The position numbers and the translations under genes were made by a program. From Distichodus sexfasciatus (lineage: Eukaryota > Chordata > Actinopteri > Characiformes > Distichodontidae), in contig JAVGVS010000160.1 of the NCBI GenBank assembly GCA_032718565.1, forward strand, positions 562,501 to 626,500: a DNA stretch of 64,000 bases, in the 5' to 3' direction. Each line of letters begins with the position of its first letter. Within the stretch, counting starts at the first letter, position 1. The notes beneath the pieces were generated by a model. It saw only the letters and a list, made by a program, of their open reading frames with translations. It had not been told where the DNA came from and searched no databases. Positions 10,701 through 22,700 of the stretch are shown here, one piece after another.

Positions 10701-13700
10701 TTAGCTGAAAAACAGCCCAAAGCATAATGTTTCCACCTCCGTGCTTGACCGTAGGGATGGCGTGCTTTGCGTCATACTCAGCATTTCTCTTCCTTCAAAC
10801 ACGGCGGTTGGAGTTGATGCCATAGAGCTCAATTTTGGTCTCATCTGACCACAGCACTTTCTCCCATGCCTTCTCTGAATCATCTAGATGTTCACAGCCA
10901 AACCTAAGATGGTCCTATACATGTGCCTTCTCGAGCAGGGGGACCTTGGGGGAACTGCACGACTTCAATCCATTACGCCATAGTGTGTTACCAATGGTGT
11001 TCTTGGTGACTGTGGTCCCACCTGCCTTCAGATCATTAACAAGCTCCTCCCGAGTAGTTGTGGGCTGATCCCTCACCTTTCTCATGATCCTCCTCACCCC
11101 ATGAGGCAAGATCTTGCATGGAGCTCCAGATCGAGTGCGACTGATAGTCATTTTATGTTCCTTCCATTTCCGAATAATCGCGCCAACAGTTGTCACATTC
11201 TCACCAAGCTTCTTGCTGATTGTCTTGTAGCCCATTCCAGCCTTGTGCAGGTCTACAGTCTTGTCCCTGACGTCCTTTGAGACCTCTTTAGTCTTGCCCA
11301 TGGTGTTGGAGAGGTTGTAATGGAACAAACTGATTCTGTGGACAGGTGTGTTTTATACTCATAACAAGATGAGATCAAGTGTATCTGTAATTGATTTATT
11401 GCAGTCTGTGTGCCACACCCAACCTGTGGGAGCCGGAATTCAGACTGGGTTGTAGGGGATCAAATACTTACTTATCTTAATAAAATGGAAATCAATGTAT
11501 AACTTTTATGTTGTGTTTTTTCTGGATTTTTGATTGATATTCTGTCTCTCTTTGTTAAAATAAAACTACCCAAAAACTTTTCATTTCTTTATAAGTGGGC
11601 AAACTTACAAAATCAGCAGGGGATCAAATAATTATTTCCCCCACTGTACATTGTTTTTAGGGATGCACCGATCCAGTATGTATATTGGATATCGGTCCGA
11701 TAATGACTCAAATAGCTAGATCGGGTATCAAATCGAGTTCAAATTCGAACATATTGATTGGACAATGAGAAGAACAAGCGAGCCAACACTCTACAAGCCC
11801 AAAAATCACGCAGTTATACTGTTTAATTTCCTTAACTACACCATTTCCTCCTGGTGATTTCCCCCGCAGGGCAGAGGCGTTGGTGGAGGTCAACGCTCTG
11901 CTCCGTAGCCAGATAAACCATTCAACCGAGACGAATCAAGCGCTGCAGGACGACTTAAGAAAACTGACTGCAGACTGGTCCAAAGCTGTGGCAGAGGCAG
12001 AGCGACGGGACACTGAATGGCACAAAGAGAAAGAGGTGAGTTAGTAGCTTCACTACAGTGTAACCTAGGGCTGGGCGATGTGACCTCAAATCAGTATCAC
12101 GATTATTTGAAAGTTTTTTCCTCAATTGTGTTTAGTGAACTTTTTTGTTTGTTTGTTTTGCTTTTTTGCCCTCAAGGTTTTACTGTAAATGTGGTCAATA
12201 AAATAAAGCTGGGGGTTTATTAGGTAATGAGAGTGCATGTCTTTGTGATTTTAAAATAACTGACGGTAACACACAGATGTAGCAGCAGACTGGATGGGGC
12301 AGAGTCACATGACATCACACGCTGTTTTTTTATGGGGACAGCACATGAACACACACTGGGGGGAAAAAATCACACACAATGCTGCTGTTCCATTGCACAT
12401 TTACGCCCTGTTTAATGAATGTAGATATTTTTATAAACACATATTTTTAAAAATGCGTTCGGGCCTTTCGTTTACATGTAAACAAGAGTTTTAGCCACCT
12501 CAAACGGATATTTTTTCCTCAAAACACCCTCCAAAGTGAAGATTTTTCAAAACGCTGGATTCTGTGGATGCGCTTTCTTAAAACAATGATGTGTTTAGTT
12601 CTATTGTTTGGTGCACCAGGCATGTTGCTTGCTATTCACCGATGGAAAAACATGACTCGAGTTTGGAATCATTTTGTATTCTAGTGTGTACAGAGATTAA
12701 ATAAAAAAAACCCAAATGTCGTGTAAACACAATTACAAGAAGAAATGTATAAAAATATGGCTTTATAAAAATATCTACATACGTGAAAAGAGGCCCTAAA
12801 TGCACAAAAGTACAATCCTGTATTGTAATTGTAATTTTTCTCCAATTGACTGGTGTTGAAATATTTGCACGTATTATTGAATACCTCACATAACAAAAAT
12901 CGCACATTTCTACCTCTAGTTTAGACGTTATATTATGTAGTTTATTTCAGGGATGTATAATAGTATTATAATTGGCAGATAATTGCTTTCGGGCATCGAT
13001 TTAGATTTGCGTGATATCTTCAGCCGACATGTGATGACGCATCTATTGTACGCTGGAAAGGTAGCGCTGGTGCCAGTCATGTCCAAAGTCGCGGTTTAAT
13101 TTTATACGGCCCGCGCCTTCTGCCTTAAAACCTATGGCATTATTTTGTGTCGAAACCCTCAACTCTGCCTGCACGTGCAAAATTAAATTGCGTGTTTGCC
13201 TCGCTTAGCGAATGTGGGCTCGCACATGGGCTGTGTCCCGAGCTGTGTACTGCCACACTTAACAGTATGGTAGATAAGGCACTTTTATCATACTTTTCTA
13301 TGTGGTAGTTTCCATCTCAGGAAATAGCCAGGGTTGTAGCTTAACGGCTCTTTACACACTAGGTAGTGCACATGCAGTGTCACACACGCCCTATTTGACT
13401 TGGTAGACCACATGGGGCGGAAAGTGACTTTTTCTTAAAATGTTCTGCACTACACTTGAAATACTTCGCCTTTGCTTGACGCTGCTTTCACGCTCGCTTG
13501 ATTTGGTGCTGTGTTAGAAATGTCAGCGTTATTTTTGTGCCAAAATTCTGAGTGTGCAGTGGAATATATATATGTACAGGGCTTCAGAGCTCAACCAAAT
13601 TGGGTGGACGTGCGAACAAAATTCGAACCAGTGCGACTATTTTTTTTTTCCCTTAGTCCCACTTGTGCACCAAACATTTCGTATAGGGCTGTCAAACTGT

Positions 13701-16700
13701 AAAAATAAATCGGTTAAATTAGATAAAATATCCCGCAATCGAAAGCGATCAAGCAATGGAGCGCACACACGACAGAGAGAATGAGAGCGAGAGAGAAATA
13801 ACCAACATGGGCAAGACTGTTTTCGGAATAAAGGTTCTGAACGTCAGTTGCTAATCATTTTAGTTTAATTACCCAGCCCTATGTCATTACTGCTGAAGAT
13901 GAGTGCGAGTAAGACCATGAACTTGTCTCTTGCAGGTTCTGGATGGCCATGTGGCGGGAGAACGTTCTAGACTGATGGTGCTGTGGGGCAGAGTGTTGGC
14001 TCTCAGACGGCACTGTCACTCTGTTAAAACTGCCACAGACAAGTGAGAAACGCCACACGTTTACATCCTGTAACGTCCTGTAGAAAATATCTTACTTTTA
14101 AGTGAGTGAGTGATTATTTGTCATTGTGAACACCACACAGTGCGCCACAGCGAAATGTGACCTCTGCATTTGACCCATCAGTGTAAGAGCAGTGGGCAGC
14201 TGCTCAGAGACAGGAACCTTGCTCATGAGTACCACAACGGTACCTTTACCGGTCCGGGATTCGAACCGGCGAGCTTCCGATTACGGGGCAGACACCCTAA
14301 CCGCTATGCTACCAACTGCCTGTTATAGCTGATTTATCTGTAAGATGTCGTAGATCACTGGAAATGACCACAATATATTGCTACTTCAACTTAGAAAATT
14401 TTGACACATAATGTTCCTGCCTATTAACACATTCTCTCTTAAATGTAGCCATGAAAACCATGAATAAGTAGAAGTAAATGAAAAAAGTATGTTAACATAT
14501 CAATAAAGTAATTTTCTACAGTGTAGTAACTGGAGGCGGAGACGATGTCAGTTAAGAACTGGAGTGTAAGATATCATTCCAACATGATTTTTCTTGTTTA
14601 ATTTAGCTGTTACTTTGTGTTTAATGCAGAGACTTGTGGGAGATGAGGGCAGAGCTCTCTCGCGTGTCCTCCAGTTTCCTGTCCATCAGCTGCGTTCCTC
14701 ACATCTCAGTCCGCCCTGCCCTTCTTCTCCCCTCCATCCGTCCTGCCCCACCTCCCTCCTCCTCCATCTCGGGGCCAATGACACTTGAGGAGCTGGAGGA
14801 TGATTGCACAGCACCTGCGGATGTAACAGTCGAGCCTCGCTCGGACCCCCAGGAATTGAAGAAAAGGTCGGGCTGCAGAATTGTCAGAGGAACTGAATAA
14901 ATCTCACTTAGTTGAATGAGTTTCCTCATGTACAGGTCTGGGTTTAAGTGACTCCTAACAGGCGTCTTGCTGTGTCATGGTTGCTGTTTGCAGAATTAGT
15001 GAGTTGACCTCCATCATTAACACTCAGAACCATGAAAGACAGACCCGGGAGCAGGAGAGAGAGAGATACACTGAGGTGGAGAGAAAGCTGGACTCGATCC
15101 AAGAGGGACTTAGAAATCTTGTGAGTGATCACAGTTACACACATCACTGTTCTGTAAAGCATAGGGGTGAAACGGTTCTGAAATCGAACTGAAAAAGGAC
15201 TATAAAAATGCTTACGGTACAGATGCAGATGAATTTAAGAGGTGCAGATAGACAAGTACTAATAATCTCTAAAACTGAGCGGCATAATAGCGAAGCAGTC
15301 TTAAGCCAGGGTTTACACTAGATATTAGAGATGCACCGATCCAACTTTTTCAGTTCTGATCCCGATGATCTGCCCATCAGCCAGCATCTGAGACTGTTTG
15401 GATGAATCCCAAATTCCCTTCTTACGTCCCCCCTTAATGCTCATTTATCATCTGTCATTGTTGTAAACATATAACGGAATAGTTTGAATTTGAATTTGAT
15501 CCCAGGGCAGGGAACTCGGTTCAGGGAGACTGGATAAACAGTGGACAGAAACGAGCCGGGATGATCTGCCCACCCTTCTGGAGTTCATCACGCAGTCTGC
15601 CCTCCAGTGGAAACACCAGGACCTGCAGGTCTATACAGCTTCTGCACATTCTGCATTATTATTTTAACACAATTCTTTTATTTGACTACAGAGAGTTTGC
15701 TTGATTTAGAAGTGTAATGAAAGATGCATGATTTATTTATTGATTTTTCAATAGAGTGCAAAACACTGAAACCATCATAGCTACAGCCAAATGAGTTGAT
15801 GAGGGAAAAAAAATATATAGAAAGCATTTACAGGAGTAAAATATATACACAAGAATACAACAGCAACAACAAAATAAATAAAAAATCGCAGCACGGCAAC
15901 GGAACAAAAAGGAAGGAAGAAGAAGATTACTAGAAAATATAACATACTGTGTACTCCTAGTATATGAAATACTGTATAAAAAAACTATTCAAAAGATAAA
16001 GGTTTCAGAAGTCTTCTGAAGAGAAAAAAATTGTGTTAGGTTCAGTGGTTAGGATACTTGCCTCTGGACCAAGAGATCATGGGTTCGAATCTTACCTTCA
16101 GCATTATCATCACTTGGTCCCTGAGCAAGACCCTTAACCCCAAGTTGCTCCAGGGAGACCGTCCGTGAAATTAGACAGGTCCTTGGCGTATGGGTGAAGG
16201 CGTAGGTTTAATGTGTGCTGAGTTAATCAGTAGAGTCGTGACCCTCAGCAGATGGAGCAGAAGCGGCGCGAGCTGCTGGAGGAGAGAGATGCTCTACAGC
16301 AGCAGATCAGCAATCAGCAGCGTGAGCTGGATAAGCTGCAGGAGCAACGTTGCCAGGAGACTCTGGACATGCAGCACACAGAGATGCTGCTGAACAGGTG
16401 AAGACTCCACTCCTCTTCTTTTTCTCCACAGTCTGGACTTGGTGTGCCTTTAGATAACACAGTCAGGCGGTGTTGGTTGGAGGAGATGGTGGGAGCGACA
16501 CGGAATGTAAGCCTGTATCAGAGAGTTGAGGTTGCTGGGACAGGACCCAGACCTCACTGTGTAAGCTGGTGCTAGTGATTTGAATTTGATTCGAGCAGCC
16601 ATGGGCAGTCAGTGTAGGTCAATAAGTATAATTCACATGAGCTAGCTCATACGGATTAGCTGCGTGTTCTCATGCATTTGCTAAGCATTTGGAGTTCTTT

Positions 16701-19700
16701 ACAACAGGTTAAACATGCCCATGTCAGATTCTACAGTTTATGACAAGACAAAGTAGGTAAACTTACACTTGGTGGTTCAACGGCAGCTATCGGTGGTGAG
16801 GGCTTGGAGATATTAGCATATGACAGACTCTCTTAGCAAACTTGCCCAGACTAGCAGGTAGGCTATTGGTGCTATGTAGGTGGGCAGGGCCAGAGTAGTA
16901 GATCTGGGCAGGACTATGCTAAACATAACCGCTACGCGTAGGCAGGCTGTGATTTAGTCCCACCCTACTTAGACCTACTGTTAAACTGCTTAACTCCATA
17001 ACGTGGTAAAACTGACTTCAAGGGTTTTCTTTTCTGACACATTGCACGTTACCAAACCAAGGGCGGTTTTCACCTTACTGAGTCTTTTAATCTCAGTTCC
17101 TTACATCTAGCTCTTTGCAAGATGTGAGGTGCTCAGGAGTGACAGACCTCAGTTTTGATAGTTTTTCTCTCTTGTCTAATTTGATTTTTAACTGAAGTTC
17201 AATGCAAACCACAACCGTTGTCCTTGTATTCATTCTCCATGTTTAGACTTAAATTAATGTTACGGTTAGTTGTAATGGGGTAGTGTGTGATCTATTTGAG
17301 GACGTTCTTCTTCTAGCTTATGCAAAATGACCTTATTACCACAAGTAATGATTACTACAATCGTTTATGATCAATGCACAATAATTTTGTGCAGGATTGA
17401 ACTCTTATTAAACTCTATTAACTGATGGTGCTTTACTGAACTCTTTTTGTGCTGTTCTAGTGAAAGAGAGACAGTGGAGAGTCTGCAGAGGAGACTGAGG
17501 GAAGCAGAGCAGCGTTCTGAAGACCTGAGAAAAGAAAATCAAAATCAGAGGCAGCAGAGAGAGAGGGAAGAAAAGGAAAGGTGAGAGCCAAAAAGAGAGA
17601 CAGTAAGACACATTTGCCCCTTGCACTCCATCTGTCGAGGGTTTTGGCCAAGGTGGATGGTAACGAAATACATTTACTTAAGTACTGTCCTTATGTACAG
17701 TTTTTGAGTATCTGTACTTCACTTGAGTAGTACAGTGGTACCTTGGGTTACGAGCGTAATCCATTCCGGGACCGTGCTCGTAACCCAAAGTGCTTGTAAC
17801 CCAGATCAAATTTTCCCATTATAAATAAAGGAAATTCACATGACGCATGAACACATAAATAAAATTCATTTTTAATGGTAATTATTCCTCAATGATTGAC
17901 GCATGGCTAATGGGAGAGCGTAGCATAGATACGAGCTCACATCCCGTTGTGAGAGAGAAAAGAACCATCGTCTCAGTTGGTGTAAACAGCGCTATCCGCA
18001 TCGTGGGAGCATCACATGATGCTCGTTAGCCAAGGTGTATGGTCGTATCCTCGTATCCAAACTTTACTCGTATCAGAAAAATTCGACAAGACATTGTACC
18101 AAGACATCGCCCGTAACCCAAGTTAAATTTTATAAAAAATTTTGCTGCTTGTAAGCCGGGTTACTCGTAACCCAAGGTACCACTTTATATATTTTGGACA
18201 CTTATGCCTTTTACTTTACTACATTTCTTTTAAGGTTCTCGTTATTCTGTGGATGTTATTCCCCTTTTTCTAAAATGTGATTGGTGTTTTGGCAGGTGAC
18301 AGCCTATCAGTAATCAGTAGGGTTACACCACGCCTGTAGCTATAAAACCAAGTTCAGACAGTTCTGCTGTTTTTTGTCTCGCTTAAAACATTGTTGCTGT
18401 TAGAAAGTGATGAAGCTAGAGGTGCAGACCTGGTTTTAAACAGGGTGGAATGTTAAGTTTATTTTCTGAGCTGCATTTACAGCTATTGCACTGTCCTCCT
18501 GATTAACATACACAGATATGTGTGCACACACTGCCAGAGCTGTTTCGGACAGAACACTACCATGCTGTTTTGTGGGGGTGTGTAGTCTTACTATTAATTA
18601 AAAAAAATAAACAAATTACTGGCCGACCTTCACTTGTATTGTAGTAACATTTGACAAGTGATATCTGTACTTTCACGTAAGTAACGAAGTTAGTTACAGT
18701 GCCCACTACTTTGCTCTGGGTTTCGGATACAAAGATGCACATTTTTAGACTGTGACTGTGTTGAGTGTTGTTCTTTAGCCTCCAGCGTTTCTTTACCATC
18801 TGATCACAACGCCTGGGTTCTAGGGCAAATCTGGAGCTCCTGGAGAATGCTCAGCAGCAAGAGAGAGAGAGACTTGGCCGCTTGGAGCTGCAGAACATGC
18901 AGGGGGCGCTGGAGAGAGAAGAACTCCTCAGAACTCGTGCAGAGAAGGAGGCCACGGAAAACAAGGATGCTCTTGTTAAAGTATGTATGCAGAAGGAACA
19001 TTCTTGGTACCAAAGTAAATGTTTATTCTGCTTCATCTACATATAGACGTCCCAACGGTGGTTTCTGGGAATGAAATACCCCGCCCCCTCCCCCAAAGTC
19101 CCCCCGCGCCAATGTCTTATTTTTGACGTGTGCCACCAGCTCCCCTTGATGCCTTTTCATGTATTCATAATGTGAAACATTTCCAGTCCATTTTGCAATG
19201 GGATGAGGAGGATGTGTCGTGTCATTAAAGGTTCTTCTCCTTCTTCCCTTCTTACCGTAAAACTGTCAGGCTCGGGAGTCCCTGGTCTCGCTGTCCTCCA
19301 GCCTCACCACGTTGAGGAGGGAAGCTGCAGACACTCGGGATGCTCTGGAGAAAATGGCGGCTTTGAATCAGTCTCTGGCAGAGGACAAAAGGGAGCTCAA
19401 CTGCCGCCTTCTTCAGGTGTCACATATCTTTACCCTCCTCACACTCCACACACAACTACACACTAGCTCTGCACCGATTAGTCGACTGTAGAAGCATGTA
19501 AATGTTATGGAACTACATTGCACTACAAGCCTACCCTGCCTCATCTTCTTCCCTGTCTATGTATAGTCAAGATTAATACAGGTCGTCCCCGACTTACAAT
19601 GGAGATGCTTTCCGATGACCCCATGGAAACAGAGAAAAATATGCGCTCTAACACCCAGACAAGTGAACTCTGTCGATTGCTGGCGAGAGCGAGACCTCGT

Positions 19701-22700
19701 TCGTTCTGTATTTATTGTATTGCTTGTTGCATTTTTTGTCCTGTTGAATGTAATGTTCAGTGTTACTATATGTTGCACGAGGGCCATGCAGAAACGCTGT
19801 CTCATCACACTTTATACATGTATAACGCGACTGATGACAATAAAGTACCTTGAACCTTGAACCCTCTCACAAGGCGGGAGATGCGTTCATCCCAGCAGCG
19901 TCACAACGTGTCGTACCACATACGCTGTTACGTTTGCTTGCTGCACAAAAGTAAAATATTTTTACAAGCTCGTCGCATCGCTATCGTCATCGTAAGATCG
20001 AAAAAAACAAGTCGAATTAATCAAATTAATCACGTGATCTCTACATCGATGCAATGGCAGACCATAATCGATTATACCAGGGTTTTCAACCAGTAGTCAG
20101 CTGCCTCCTGGTGGTCCACCGTTTTACTACTGACATCACATTTTACATTTTATTTCATTTGATTTATTTTTTAAAGCATTTCCAGATGATTCGGGCATCT
20201 TTATGAATAATGAATTTAATGCAAATAGTAATAGAAAAAAATACTCCCCCCACCACCCACACACGCTCACAGACGCCCAGTGGACAGTTAGTCTGAGTGG
20301 TGGCCCCTGGGAAAGAACCAGTTGGAAGCCCCTGGATTATATCATAATGACATTGCTTGGTGATTTTCTGGCTACAGCATGAAAATACTAGCTAAAAAGA
20401 ACATCCCGGTGGTAACCATGGCTGCCCAGTCTGAGATTAATGCCCAATCTGACTGCAATATGAAGTAACATAGAAAAATTGATACATCGACATATCAAAT
20501 CGTTGACATGATAATCATAATCAAATCTAAACATGAGACCAGCGAAGGTTCACACCTCGAAAGTCGAACTATTGTAACTCTGGGACCATCTGTATTAGCA
20601 TTCATTCTGATTAGTAAACCTCCTCCACCTGTTCCAGTCTGTTCCGTTTTCACTTGAAGTACGTCTTAGGCTTTTAATCAGATTATATAATTTGTCAATT
20701 TATTGCGATCTAATGTATTAATTTTACAAATAATCTGAATCAGCTATTAAATTTAACTTTCCAATTGATATGTTTCATAGGTTTTCAATTTGCTATGGGA
20801 ACTTGTCAGGGTGACATTCACAGGTGTGCAGCCATGAGCAGGAACTAGAAGTGCCAGCCGCACAGGAAGCAAAGATGGAAGGAAAAAATATGTCCAGATT
20901 AGTCAACTACCAAAATACGTTTTTATCGCAGCCCTTTTACAACACACTAGGACTGCCATTAAAGATTGATTTGTTACCAGAAGTGATGTTGGTGTGTCTG
21001 GAGGTGATGGAAATACTTTTGTGTTCCCCCTGTCAGCTGGAGGAGGAGGCATCTGAAGCCCAGCTCCAGCTCCAGCAGTGCAGATCAGAGATAGCAGCTC
21101 TGAAGAGGGAGCAGAACATCATCTCCATGGAGACTACACAGTTACGGTCAGTCCTTGGATATGAAGCATAATGTTGGCTGGTTACGGCATAACATCAGAG
21201 AATTCACATTGAAATATTAAGTTGCAGAAATGATGGCAGAAGTGTCACTGTGAAATAGGGTGATACGACTTCAAATCAGTATCACAATTAAATCAGCATT
21301 TTACCTCATTACGGTTACTTAACAGTTTTTGTCCTCATAGTTCACTGACAAGGTTTGTACTGTAAATATGCTCAACTATTAAAGCTGGGGTATATTTTTG
21401 GGGTTTATTTACAAAGTTAGCTTAACATTTGTTGAACCACTTCGTACCAAAAACTTTGCTAAACTATTATAAAGGTTGTCTCTATGGTGTCACCATGCCG
21501 ATGAAGCTCCGTTAGCCAGCGAAACAAGAGAAGGACATCTGGACAGTGATGTGTGTTAATTTCCAGTCCTGTGCTGTATGTGTTACTGCAGCTCTCGCAG
21601 GGACGCCGACCTGCAATCTCTCCAGCAGCTCAGAGACAGAGAGAGAGAGCTGGAGAGAGAGCTGCAGTCTCTGAGAGAGGACAGAGAGCGAGATGCCACT
21701 TCCCTTACAGAGACGAACGAGGAGAATGAACAGGTGAGGAGGGAAAGGAGGAGTGTGTGAATGATGAAGGGCGTTTGGCATCAGCTTTGTCGTCCAGCAA
21801 GGAAGACTGCAGACTTCAAATCATGAGTGACTTACCATAGAAACCCTGTCAGAATACAAGTCAAAAGTTAATACTGACAAAATCAGCTAGGGGTCTAACA
21901 ATACGTCGATCCACACTGATACGTGATCAGTGAGCCAGTAGCTTCGATCTAAAATGAAGTCATCGATCAGACATCGTACATATTGCAACATCCCTTTATA
22001 TTTACATTTACATTTACTGCATTTAGCAGACAATTTTATCCAGAGCGACTTGAGCGATTCTTACATCGACTTCAGGCTTGAAAAGCGAAATAATATCATA
22101 ACAGACGTTGTGATGTCAGTTGGTAGTACAACAGTTGGCCCAGTGATCGGAAGGTCGTCGGTTCAAGTCCCAGACCACTAAAGGTAGCACCGAAGTACTC
22201 ATGAGCAAGGTACCGTCTCCAAGCACTGCTCCCCATGCAGCACGTCAGCTGTGGTGTGTTCACGATGCCAAATAATCACTCACTTAAATACACTTACATT
22301 TCTGCAGACATCAAATCGTTGTCCAGTGATTCAGTATCAATAGTGATCTACACCCTATAGCCAGCGTTACAGATGTTACTGACAGCTTTTAGGTCAGTGC
22401 TCAAAATGCGCTGCTTTCAAGGGTTTGTTTTGATGACCATTAGGTTTATTCAACCTTATTCAGTGCCAATAGTTTAAAGTGTATATTTTATATTCTATTT
22501 ATATGTTGCTTATTTGTTCTTTGTACTGTTAAAACTGGAGCCACATCATCTCGTCTCTCTGTATACTTGTACAGTATATAGCAGAGATGACGGTGCAGTT
22601 TACTATGACTTTGACTGAATATATTTTTTATACATCATTTGTGACCCGATCTTCCGTAATGAGTGGGAAGTCGGCGTTCTATTTATTTAGATACGGGCCG

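Larger units (their letters stand above)
21888..22357. mobile_element. hAT-like element carrying two nested SINEs
   Basis: The left end TAGGGGTCTAAC and right end GATCTACACCCTA are inverted. Flanking octamers agree at 5 of 8 bases. Inside are a V-SINE core (about 22000-22058) and a family A SINE (about 22117-22308). It lies in cep250 intron 15. Confidence 0.6.

Noticed and set aside
14101..14328. tRNA-like A and B boxes suggesting a tRNA gene
   Set aside because: The head continues into the SINE body shared with eight other copies, so it is a SINE and not a tRNA gene. The same applies to the other SINE heads.
20824..21171. 115-codon frame overlapping cep250 exon 14
   Set aside because: Only the part from 21037 is homologous and spliced. 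The upstream part is intron that happens to be open.
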